This document shows, one piece after another, positions 11,034 to 18,853 of a stretch of 62,873 nucleotides of DNA. Both the position numbers and the translations under genes were made by a program. How positions within the stretch are numbered: position 1 is the first letter of the stretch; each line of letters starts with the position of its first letter. The stretch covers positions 1 through 62,873 of the forward strand of contig JBLHKW010000004.1 of NCBI GenBank assembly GCA_047618565.1, read 5' to 3'. The stretch is from JBLHKW01 sp047618565 (GTDB lineage: Bacteria; Planctomycetota; UBA1135; GCA-002686595). The notes under the pieces are model-generated. The model had not been told where the DNA came from, searched no databases, and saw nothing but the letters and a program-made list of their open reading frames with translations.

Positions 11034-13007
11034 TCAGCTCCCGGCCTTCAGGAGTTCCTCGAGGGAACCACAACGCAGCATGCTCGAACCGAAGTAGGGA
11101 TTCGCGGTCTGCTCACCTTGCTGAATCCAGTCCGCTCCGTCGCCCCCGAGCGCCATGGGGCAATGGAAGACCCCTACTGCGCCATCCGAGCGCTCGTAGC
11201 CAAAGGTCTTCAGGGCCCGAATCAAGCGTGTCGTGACCGGACTCAGCAAGCTCCTCCGTTGCTCGAGATCCTCGGCCGCCGCGAGTGCTTCCGTAGCTCG
11301 TTTCAACTCCGGCAACTGTTCCATCCACGCGACGTGGCCGTCATCCCCCAAGAGCCCCATGTCGACGGCGGCAAGCATCTCGACCATCGAGCGCGCACTG
11401 GCACCGTCATCCTTGTCCGATGCGAGCTCATGTTGCAGTCGCAGGTACGCCTCGACGACGGATCCGAGCTGCGCCTTGAACGCAGTCGGAGCCGAGACAA
11501 CGACCGGCGGCGGGATCATGGACTCGCCCGCGTGCACATCACCGTGATGATGCCCCGGCGGGAGTGTTCCCCCCACGGGGCTCATCATGCTCGGCTGCGC
11601 TCGTATCTGAAGCTCGCTGTCGATCTTGAAGTTGCCCTTGACCACGACCTGTTCACCCTCCTCCAGGCCTTCGCGGACGATGTACCAGTCGCCAGCGCGC
11701 GGCCCGAGCGCGATCTCACGCCCCTCGAAGGTCGGTTTGTCGTAACCAGGCAAACGCACATAGACGACGCCGCGCTTGCCCGTCACCAGCGCTGCCGTGA
11801 CCGGGATGACCAGGGACTCCCCACGCGTGGGTTCGCTGACGAAGCCGAGCTCGCTGGCCGGCGCCAGGTCCATGCCGCACTCGGAACAATCGGCGAGCGC
11901 ATCGGCGGTGATCTCGGGGTGCATCGGGCACATCCACTTGCCGGCCAGATCCTCATCCACGACCTTGCCATGCTCCGTCAGCACCGCCATGGCGATCGAG
12001 GACACGAACATGTCGGGCTTCAATCGACCATCGGAGTTGTCGACATTCACGCGCACCTTCACGGTGCGCGTGCGGTCGTCCAGCAACGGATCGATGAATG
12101 CGATGCGGCCGTGGAAGGCCTCGCCGGGGTAGGCCTCGACACGGAACTCCACGTCTTGCCCGTAACGCAACCAGGCCAGGTCAACCTCGTAGGCATCGAG
12201 TACGACCCAGACCTTGGAGAGGTCCGCGATCGTGTAGATCTGGGTGCCCTCCTTCACATACATGCCTTCGAGCGCCATCTTGTGGACAACGACGCCTCCG
12301 ATGGGCGCGCGGATGGTGACATGCTCGTCCGGTACGCCACGCTCGACGATGTGCTGAATTTGCTCCTCGCTCAGCCCGTACAGGCGCAGCTTCTCGCGCG
12401 AGGAGATGACCGTCCGGTCGCTGGTGCTGCGCACGATGTCCAGCCCACTACCCTCGAGCCGCTTGACCGTCGCGATCGCTTGCAAGAGCTCCTGTTGGGC
12501 GGAGTAGAGCGTCGGACTGTAGATCTCGACCAGGTGATCACCCGGCCGGACCGTCACGCCGGTGTAGTCGACGAACAGCCGGTCGAGACGCCCCGCTACC
12601 CACGACGTGATGTACGCCAGGCGCGTCTCGTCGTAGGCGACCTTGCCGACCATGTTGACCTCGTGCGCAACGGTACGGCGCTCGACCGGCGCGGTCTCGA
12701 TGTCGGCCAGGGCCATCGCCGCCTCGGAGACCTGGAGCGTGCGCGGTCCGAGATTATCCTCGCCCTCACCGCTACTCGCCGGAACCAGGTCCATCGAACA
12801 CATCGGGCACAGCCCGGGCTCCGGCAGGCGGACCTGCGGGTGCATCGAACAGGTCCAGATGGTCGGCTCGGCTGGCGCGACGGAAGTCCCGGCGGCCGGA
12901 TGCGCGGGCAGCGTGGAATCGCCGCCGCCAGTGACGCGCCCGGCGATGAAGGCCAGGACGACCAGCGACGTCGTCAGGATGAAGGTGCGTGTTGTGGGAA
13001 GGCTCAT
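11034..13007 (-). CDS. cusB: CusB-like periplasmic adaptor with two heavy-metal-binding domains
   Basis: Membrane-fusion protein of the Cus-type pump, 657 aa. An N-terminal membrane anchor is followed by a metal-binding domain 'CSMHPQVRLPEPGLCPMCSM' near residue 55. The barrel-sandwich/lipoyl, hairpin and beta-barrel domains come next. A second metal-binding domain (CPMHPEI...CSECGMDL) is inserted near residue 365, inside the C-terminal half of the adaptor. From about residue 510 there is a DUF3347-like helical domain with 'VFHCPMALGGDGADWIQQ', which I take as another metal-binding segment. It lies 2 bp after cusC. Having three metal-binding modules in one adaptor is unusual and suggests it collects periplasmic Cu/Ag itself. 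Confidence 0.9.
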   Translation of the reverse strand: MSLPTTRTFILTTSLVVLAFIAGRVTGGGDSTLPAHPAAGTSVAPAEPTIWTCSMHPQVRLPEPGLCPMCSMDLVPASSGEGEDNLGPRTLQVSEAAMALADIETAPVERRTVAHEVNMVGKVAYDETRLAYITSWVAGRLDRLFVDYTGVTVRPGDHLVEIYSPTLYSAQQELLQAIATVKRLEGSGLDIVRSTSDRTVISSREKLRLYGLSEEQIQHIVERGVPDEHVTIRAPIGGVVVHKMALEGMYVKEGTQIYTIADLSKVWVVLDAYEVDLAWLRYGQDVEFRVEAYPGEAFHGRIAFIDPLLDDRTRTVKVRVNVDNSDGRLKPDMFVSSIAMAVLTEHGKVVDEDLAGKWMCPMHPEITADALADCSECGMDLAPASELGFVSEPTRGESLVIPVTAALVTGKRGVVYVRLPGYDKPTFEGREIALGPRAGDWYIVREGLEEGEQVVVKGNFKIDSELQIRAQPSMMSPVGGTLPPGHHHGDVHAGESMIPPPVVVSAPTAFKAQLGSVVEAYLRLQHELASDKDDGASARSMVEMLAAVDMGLLGDDGHVAWMEQLPELKRATEALAAAEDLEQRRSLLSPVTTRLIRALKTFGYERSDGAVGVFHCPMALGGDGADWIQQGEQTANPYFGSSMLRCGSLEELLKAGS

Positions 13008-13009
13008 GT

Positions 13010-14359
13010 CTAACGCTCCGGATTCAGTGGAATGCCTGTGATCTGTTCGATTTCGGCGAGCGCCCTGGCGCGGTCGGCCTCGGCTCTCGCGGCCTGGAGC
13101 TGGAACTCCAGCAGCACGCGTTGGGCATCGATCAGGTCCAGGAAACCCTCGTCCCCGGCCTGATACGCGATGTCTACGGCCTGTACAGACTGCTCGCCCT
13201 TGGGAATCAGGCTGTCGCGGAAGAGAGCGACGCTGCGGTGCGCGTCACGAAACCGGTAGAGCGCCATCTCCAGATCCGAGGACAGGCGGTTGCTCGCCTC
13301 TTCCTGCTCGAGGCGCGCGCTCTTCATGCGCGCTTGCGCCTCCCGGCGGGCGGCGTGATAGGAGCCGCGCCAGACCGGCAGGTCGATCCCCAGGGTCAAC
13401 GCCACCGCATCGTCGCCGGAGCCCGGCGTGCCCGGGTTCACGGCGGAGCCGATGAAGGTGTAGTCCAGCCCGACGAAGAGGTCCGGGTAGAACTGCTTGT
13501 CCGCGAGCTTGATCGCGTTCTGAGCCGCAAGCACGCGGTGGTCCATCGCGCGCAGCATGGGGCTTGTCGTGAGCAGCGCCATCGACAGTACTTCCAGGTC
13601 GACGTCCGGTGGAGCCGGCAAGGGAAACGTCGGGCGTCCCAGGGTCGCGTTCGAGGGCCGGTCGAGTGCCGCGTTCAGGCGCGCCTCGATCGGTCGTCGA
13701 AGATCGGTCAGCGTCTGAACTCGATCCTCCAGCTTGCCCAGCTCGACCTGCGCGCGGATCACGTCGGAGTGGCGACCGATCCCGGTCTCCATCCTCGAGC
13801 GCGCCACGCTCTCCCAGTGCGAGAGCAGCTCGCGGTTGCCCTCGGTGATCACGATGGCCTGCTCGAGCCACGCGTACTCGTACCAGGCGTCGCGCACCTT
13901 GCGATCCAGTTCGAGGCGCGCGACCTCCAGCATCTCACGCGCCGCCTCGGATGCCTCGAAGGCCACCTGCCCCGCGATCTCGAGCTTCCCGAACCATGGG
14001 ATCGGCTGGGTCACTCCGATGCGCGCCTGCATCGGACCGACACGCGTCTCGACCTCCGACAGGTAGCCACTGAAGCTCACGCGGGGCTCGGGCAGGGTCG
14101 TCGCCTGGGGCACGCGCTCGAGGGCCGCCTTCCAGTTGTGGAACGCGGCACCCAGACCCGGGTTGTGGAGGCGTGCATGCCGCAGGAGCTCCGGCAGGCC
14201 CGCGTCGAGCGCGAGTTCGGGACCGTCAGAGGCGGCTGCGCCGGCCAGCTCGTCCTGCATCTGCTCCCAGCTCGAGAGCGCGCTCGCGTGGTCGGACGGC
14301 GGCGCTGCGCACGCCGCAAGTCCGAGCCAGAGGATCGCGGTTGATTGGATTCTGATCAT
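13010..14359 (-). CDS. cusC: TolC-family outer-membrane lipoprotein (CusC-like)
   Basis: Outer-membrane channel of the Cus-type tripartite pump, 449 aa. The start at 14359 gives 'MIRIQSTAILWLGLAACAAP' with a lipobox (LAAC). Two OEP repeats follow: long helical stretches such as 'LLRHARLHNPGLGAAFHNWK', 'EMLEVARLELDRKVRDAWYEYAW' and 'RREAQARMKSARLEQEEASNRLSSDLEMALYRFRDA'. It is the first gene of the minus-strand operon. A 12-bp perfect palindrome 55 bp upstream is a candidate operator. Confidence 0.9.
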   Translation of the reverse strand: MIRIQSTAILWLGLAACAAPPSDHASALSSWEQMQDELAGAAASDGPELALDAGLPELLRHARLHNPGLGAAFHNWKAALERVPQATTLPEPRVSFSGYLSEVETRVGPMQARIGVTQPIPWFGKLEIAGQVAFEASEAAREMLEVARLELDRKVRDAWYEYAWLEQAIVITEGNRELLSHWESVARSRMETGIGRHSDVIRAQVELGKLEDRVQTLTDLRRPIEARLNAALDRPSNATLGRPTFPLPAPPDVDLEVLSMALLTTSPMLRAMDHRVLAAQNAIKLADKQFYPDLFVGLDYTFIGSAVNPGTPGSGDDAVALTLGIDLPVWRGSYHAARREAQARMKSARLEQEEASNRLSSDLEMALYRFRDAHRSVALFRDSLIPKGEQSVQAVDIAYQAGDEGFLDLIDAQRVLLEFQLQAARAEADRARALAEIEQITGIPLNPER

Positions 14360-14413
14360 GGATACGAGGTCGGTTCCGGCAATTCGAGGAGCCATGGGTA
14401 GTTGCACGCCCGT

Positions 14414-14425
14414 CGACGATCGTCG
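14414..14425. promoter_or_regulatory. Perfect palindrome upstream of the cusCBA operon
   Basis: CGACGATCGTCG, a perfect 12-bp dyad 55 bp before the cusC start, in the 212-bp gap between the Cys-rich gene and cusC. It is a candidate operator. No metal-responsive regulator gene is visible in the window. Confidence 0.3.
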
Positions 14426-14571
14426 ATCGGAGGATCGGATGACGCGCGCGGTCACTCGAGGTGAGACCGCGGCGGCAAGCCACGCACGCGACGCGCAAAT
14501 TCTCGCGGCCGGGTGCGGCCGTCAGCGCGTAGCGAGGCCCGACGCTCTGATGAGTCGTCGGGTGCGTCGGC

Positions 14572-15150
14572 TCAGATGCGTGCTACGGACAGCACGGCCA
14601 GGAACCGCGCCACGCCACGCGTGAGCAGGGACCAGGCATGCACGCTCGGCACTTCGCCAGCCAGGGCGCACGAAGCACCTACCGGCGGTGGCACCTTGCC
14701 CACGCCCAGGTGCTCGCTCCCTGCTGACCGGAATCGGGGCGGGCCGCTGAGCAGACGCGCGAAGGACTCGGCGTGCCCACGGATCCAGTGCTCGAGGTCG
14801 GGGTAACTGCCCTGACCGTTCTCGCCCGACACGCTCGATGTGAGCATCAGGTCGGGCAACGGGACCGGAACCGAATCGAGGCCGCACTCGCAGCTACGCA
14901 CGCTCGGCCCGTCCGGGATCGAAGGATTCGGTTCCTCGGCCGTGCAACAGCTGGTCTCCGGAGTGGCCACCGGTGTGACCTCGACGCTGCAACAGCAGCC
15001 GTCGGATTCCATGGCACAAGTCGCGTCCGGGCATCCAACTGCGAACATTGCCAGAGCGGGCTGAGCGATGAAGATGAAGACGAGCAGAACCGCCACCAAG
15101 GCCTGGCCTCGGGCGGTGCGTCTCGAACTGATTGTGCTGGTGACGTTCAT
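14572..15150 (-). CDS. Exported Cys-rich protein upstream of cusCBA
   Basis: 192-aa protein with a signal sequence ('GQALVAVLLVFIFIAQPALA') and a Cys-rich region: 'GCPDATCAMESDGCCCSVEV', 'SCCTAEE' and 'SCECG', at least ten cysteines within about 60 residues. No known domain recognised. The position directly upstream of the Cus operon and the cysteine clusters suggest periplasmic soft-metal binding; this is inference. The second half (from ~110) has no evident fold and ends in a hydrophobic stretch. The start at 15150 is chosen; a longer frame reaches 15177. Confidence 0.6.
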   Translation of the reverse strand: MNVTSTISSRRTARGQALVAVLLVFIFIAQPALAMFAVGCPDATCAMESDGCCCSVEVTPVATPETSCCTAEEPNPSIPDGPSVRSCECGLDSVPVPLPDLMLTSSVSGENGQGSYPDLEHWIRGHAESFARLLSGPPRFRSAGSEHLGVGKVPPPVGASCALAGEVPSVHAWSLLTRGVARFLAVLSVARI

Positions 15151-15594
15151 CTCATCGCCGCTGTGGCGCCCATACATTGGGAGCGGTGGGCTCGCATTTC
15201 CAGGCTAAAGTCCTGCTCCGATACCTCTCGGCCGGGCCCGCCACGGACTTTACGGCGTCTTGCCATCCGTGTTAGCACGCGTCCAGAAGTCCGATCCAGG
15301 ACCCCTGGCGGCGTCTTGTGCTGACCCGCGTTTCATCGGTGGGACCGGCTGGGTCGGGGCCACAAACGGCATTCCTGGGGATTCCACTAAGGTCGCCCAT
15401 CCCTGCAGACCGACCTTCTGGGGTGAGTCAAGAACTCGGCGCATGGATCCGGTTGATCGGGCGTGCCTGGCAAGACGTGCCAAGGACGCGTATTCGCGGG
15501 ACACGTCGGAGAAGGCACAACGCCGCCAGGGACGCCCTGGCGACGCGAATTATGTGCCGAAGTCTTGGCTCACCCCAGTAGTGTGACGCACGCC
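15151..15594. other. Divergent intergenic region between the two metal-efflux clusters
   Basis: 444 bp without a supported gene. It should hold the promoters for the Cys-rich genes on both sides. The right half contains a degenerate family B repeat (15467-15560). I see no clear sigma-70 promoter or regulator binding dyad. Confidence 0.5.
15467..15560. repeat. Degenerate family B repeat interior
   Basis: CTGGCAAGACGTGCC... then ACGCGTATTCG, GTCGGAG, CACAACGCCGCCAGGG and CCTGGCG occur in the same order and spacing as in the interior of the complete element (27668-27745). Its inverted ends are too decayed to place. Confidence 0.6.
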
Positions 15595-15936
15595 ATGGTT
15601 CGACTCGGCACGATACTTCTACTCCTCTGGGCGCTCCTGCTGGGGCCGGCCCTCTGCGCAAGCGGGCTCCTGGAGCACGCCTGCGACTGCGCTGGTGAAG
15701 TTCAGTGCGATCACGAGGAGGCCTGCACCGATGATCCCTGCGCACCTATCGTGCGCCCGGAGGACCCGGACGCGCCGCAAGACCTGCGCTTCGAACTCGC
15801 GCCCGCGCCGCTGACCGCGGTGACATCTGACGCGCGGTCCGACAGCCTCGGTCGCGCCTGCGATGCCCGGCCACCTCGCCATCGGCATCGATCGAACCTG
15901 CCCTACGCGCAGAGCGACCGACCGCTCCGTATCTGA
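15595..15936 (+). CDS. Small exported Cys/His/acidic-rich protein upstream of czcCBA
   Basis: 113-aa protein with signal peptide 'MVRLGTILLLLWALLLGPALC' followed by 'HACDCAGEVQCDHEEACTDD' and 'DPC': six cysteines, two histidines and several acidic residues in about 25 positions. The rest is Pro/Arg-rich and ends 'HRHRSNLPYAQS'. No named family is recognised. It is divergent from the Cys-rich gene at 14572 and precedes the Czc-like operon by 105 bp. A metal-binding periplasmic or secreted role is an inference from composition and place. The ATG at 15595 is chosen because it gives the signal peptide. Confidence 0.6.
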   Translation: MVRLGTILLLLWALLLGPALCASGLLEHACDCAGEVQCDHEEACTDDPCAPIVRPEDPDAPQDLRFELAPAPLTAVTSDARSDSLGRACDARPPRHRHRSNLPYAQSDRPLRI

Positions 15937-16041
15937 TTCCGCCGGCCCTCCCGACGTTCTCGACGGGTCCCGTGCACTGCGAGTGTTCTCGCCGCGCGCG
16001 CACCGCCGAGTTACTGGCGACCGGCTTCCGGAATCAGATGA

Positions 16042-17418
16042 ATGAAACAGCTACCCCCCACCGCACTTGCCATGTGGGCGCTGGCCGCGCTTCCAGGATG
16101 CGCGACCTATCGCTCCGCACCGATCGATCCAACGAGCGTGCTCGAGGGCCTCGAGGCCATCTCGTGGGCATCGTCTACACGCGCGACCCTTGCCCAGCCC
16201 GGCGCCGACGCCGCCGCAAGTGAACTCGCCGCCGTGGGCCCGCGCGAGCTCGCCTCGGTCGCGGTGAGCACCAACCCTCAGCTCGCCGCGCTTCGAGCGG
16301 AAATCGGAATTCAGAGCGCGTTGCTGGTCGAGGCCGGACTGCTACCCGACCCCGCGCTGGGCTGGGATGCGATGAACAACATCGCCTCCCAGGCCGTCAG
16401 CGGGACGTCATCGTCCATCGACACGATCTCTGGCTTCAGCATGATGTTCCCCTTGCTGCGGCCAGGCGAACGCGGAGCCCGTCGCGCTGCCGCAGAATGG
16501 CGCACCGAGGAGGTTCGAAGACGACTGACGGCGGCGGAGTGGGCGCTGACCCGGGACGTGCACGTGGCCTATGAAGAGGTGCTGGTCGCGCTGCTCCTGT
16601 TCTCGCAGACCACGGCGCTCACCGAGCTGGCCGGGTCCACCCACGACTACTTCAAGCGTGCCCGTGAAGCGGGTGCGGCAACGGCGATCCAGGCCAACCT
16701 GGCGCTCGGGCAACTGCAAGCGATGCGGCTCGACGTGGTGCGCGCAGAGGCACGCATTCAGCAGGCGCGACAGACCCTCAACGGACTCGTGGGACTGCCG
16801 CCCAGCACCGAGATCGCCCTGATCACTGCGCAGGACCCTTCGGGCCACCCAGCTCTGCAGACGACGGCCGCGCAGCTCACGGGGCATGCGCTAGACGCGC
16901 GACCCGACCTGGCTGTCATGCTGGCCAGGTACGAGACCAGCGAGGAGGAGGTCCGGCTGGCGATCGCATCCCAGTTTCCGCTGGTCTCGGTGGGAACCGG
17001 GCTCAGCCTCGTGCTGCCGGTGTTCTCGCGTTTCGGCCGTCCCGCGATCGCAACAGCGATCGCGCGTCGCGGACAGATCGCGCGCGAGTTCACAGCAGCG
17101 GTCCATGGCGCGCGCCAGGAGATCAGCGCCACGCACACGCTCTGGAACCTCGCGCAAAAGGAGGTCGAACTTCTGGAGGCCGAGTTGCTGCCGAACGCCG
17201 AGCGAAACCTCGAGCTCTCGCGCGAGGCCTTCAGCGCCGGCGAGGTCACCCTGCTCGAGACACTGGCCCTTCAACGCGCCCTGGTCGAGGCCAGAACCCG
17301 CCATACCGAGACCCGCGCTGAGCTCTCCAAGCGCGCATGGAAGCTGCTCGCCGCGAGCGGTTGGCTACTCGCTACGCCCGCCCTGAATGAATCGGACGAC
17401 GGTCAGGAATACCGATGA
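16042..17418 (+). CDS. TolC-family outer-membrane lipoprotein (CzcC-like)
   Basis: Outer-membrane channel of the second metal RND pump, 458 aa. The N-terminus 'TALAMWALAALPGCATYRS' carries a lipobox. OEP repeats are visible in 'LAALRAEIGIQSALLVEAGL', 'EVRRRLTAAEWALTRDVHVAY' and 'LLPNAERNLELSREAFSAGE'. It is only distantly similar to the CusC-like protein of the neighbouring operon. Its stop overlaps the adaptor start by ATGA (17415-17418), giving a czcC-czcB-czcA order. Confidence 0.9.
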   Translation: MKQLPPTALAMWALAALPGCATYRSAPIDPTSVLEGLEAISWASSTRATLAQPGADAAASELAAVGPRELASVAVSTNPQLAALRAEIGIQSALLVEAGLLPDPALGWDAMNNIASQAVSGTSSSIDTISGFSMMFPLLRPGERGARRAAAEWRTEEVRRRLTAAEWALTRDVHVAYEEVLVALLLFSQTTALTELAGSTHDYFKRAREAGAATAIQANLALGQLQAMRLDVVRAEARIQQARQTLNGLVGLPPSTEIALITAQDPSGHPALQTTAAQLTGHALDARPDLAVMLARYETSEEEVRLAIASQFPLVSVGTGLSLVLPVFSRFGRPAIATAIARRGQIAREFTAAVHGARQEISATHTLWNLAQKEVELLEAELLPNAERNLELSREAFSAGEVTLLETLALQRALVEARTRHTETRAELSKRAWKLLAASGWLLATPALNESDDGQEYR

Positions 17419-18842
17419 ATACACGACCACAAGCCTGGTCCCTCCTGTGCGGACTGCTACTCCTGAGCTGCGCACGGAGCACCGATGAGCATGCTGATCA
17501 CGATGACCATCGGGAAGGCTCGAACGCGGCGCATGGGGACGCGGGCGAGCATGAAGAGGAGCATGATGACCACGATGAAGGCAAGCACGTCGAGCTCACG
17601 CAGCAGCAGTTCATGTCCGCCGGAATCGAGGTCACGGTCGCGCAGGCCGGGACGGTCTCCGAGACCTTGACCTTGCCGGGCACCGTCGCCCCGAACGCGG
17701 ATGCCGTGCTGCATGTCACTCCACGCGTCTCGGGCCAGGCGCGCAGTGTGGCCAAGCAACTGGGAGAATCTGTCAGCGCCGGCGATCTGATGTGCGTGAT
17801 CGACAGCGTCGAGCTCGGAGACGCCGTGGCCGACTTCCTCAGCGACAGGGAGCTGCTGGCCGCGGCGCAGCGCACCCTCGAGCGCGCGCACGAGCTCTAC
17901 GCTGGCCGCCTGAAGGCTCTCGCCAAGGTCCTGGACGGCGCGATCGTCATCCAGAAACGCATCTACGAGCGCGAGGAAGAGCTTCAGCGGAAGGCCGTCT
18001 CCACCATGCGCCCGCTGCTGGAAGCGGAACGTGCATTCCAGATGGCGAAGCTCGAGCGCGAAAAGCAACTGACTGAACTCGAGGCCGAGCGCGACGTGCG
18101 AGTGCTCGAGCTCGAGGTCGACATGCGTACCAAGAGCATCAACCTCACGGCCGCAACCAATCGGCTCAGGACCCTGGGGCTATCCGCGACCGAGCTCGAG
18201 AGCATCGACGAGACGTCGCCCCTGCTTTCGGGCGAGTACCGGGTGCACGCACCCGGCGACGGAGTCGTGGTCACACGCCATGTGTCACCGGGCGAGTTCG
18301 TGGATGCCGGCGCCAAGCTGTACATCATCGAAAATCTGTCGGACGTCTGGTTTGTGGCCTCCGCCTTCGAGGAACAGCTGCGCTCGGTGCGCGGCGGACA
18401 ACTTGCCACCGTAGGGCTAGACGCATTCCCGGGGACGGAGCTGAAGGGCAGCGTCAGCTTCGTCGACTACCACGTCGACCCCATCAGCCGATCCGTCGGG
18501 GTTCGCATCACGCTGGACAATCAGCAACTCGCCGACTGGTCCGAGGAGTTCCCGCTACGACCCGGGATGTTCGGCCGCGCACGGCTTGAGATGACGTCCC
18601 GTGCGGCCGCGGTCGTCCTGCCGGAGGCTGCGCTCGTCCACGACGACTCCGGAGACTACGTGTTCGTGCGCGTGGAGCCCTTCGCCTTCGAGCGTCGCAA
18701 CGTCGACGTACTGCACGTGGCTGGCGGCGACGTGGAGGTCACATCCGGCCTGATGGCCGGCGAGACCGTCGCTATCTCCGGAACCTTCCTTCTCAAGTCA
18801 GCCGAGCGCCAGGGCGAACTCGGCGGCGGGCACAGCCACTAA
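17415..18842 (+). CDS. CzcB-like periplasmic adaptor with His-rich N-terminus
   Basis: Membrane-fusion protein of 475 aa. A lipoprotein signal (LLCGLLLLSCARS) is followed by a His/Asp/Glu-rich segment at residues ~24-60 ('EHADHDDHREGSNAAHGDAG', 'HEEEHDDHDEGKH'), a probable divalent-metal scavenging arm. Then come the barrel-sandwich half ('VTPRVSGQARSVAKQLGE'), a long coiled-coil hairpin (residues ~135-250, 'LEREKQLTELEAERDVRVLE'), the second lipoyl half ('VHAPGDGVVVTRHVSPGEFV') and the beta-barrel. It ends in GGGHSH. Translationally coupled to the channel gene and followed after 11 bp by the pump. Confidence 0.92.
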   Translation: MNTRPQAWSLLCGLLLLSCARSTDEHADHDDHREGSNAAHGDAGEHEEEHDDHDEGKHVELTQQQFMSAGIEVTVAQAGTVSETLTLPGTVAPNADAVLHVTPRVSGQARSVAKQLGESVSAGDLMCVIDSVELGDAVADFLSDRELLAAAQRTLERAHELYAGRLKALAKVLDGAIVIQKRIYEREEELQRKAVSTMRPLLEAERAFQMAKLEREKQLTELEAERDVRVLELEVDMRTKSINLTAATNRLRTLGLSATELESIDETSPLLSGEYRVHAPGDGVVVTRHVSPGEFVDAGAKLYIIENLSDVWFVASAFEEQLRSVRGGQLATVGLDAFPGTELKGSVSFVDYHVDPISRSVGVRITLDNQQLADWSEEFPLRPGMFGRARLEMTSRAAAVVLPEAALVHDDSGDYVFVRVEPFAFERRNVDVLHVAGGDVEVTSGLMAGETVAISGTFLLKSAERQGELGGGHSH

Positions 18843-18853
18843 GCAGCACCACG

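Noticed and set aside
11118..13013. Long plus-strand frame opposite cusB
   Set aside because: Shadow of the strong minus-strand coding sequence. Similar long frames opposite real genes at 4224-5570, 12989-14344, 18941-20107, 56920-58551 and 61040-62590 were rejected for the same reason.
15463..15594. N-terminal extension of the Cys-rich gene at 15595
   Set aside because: It crosses a decayed repeat and lacks codon bias; the signal peptide begins at 15595.
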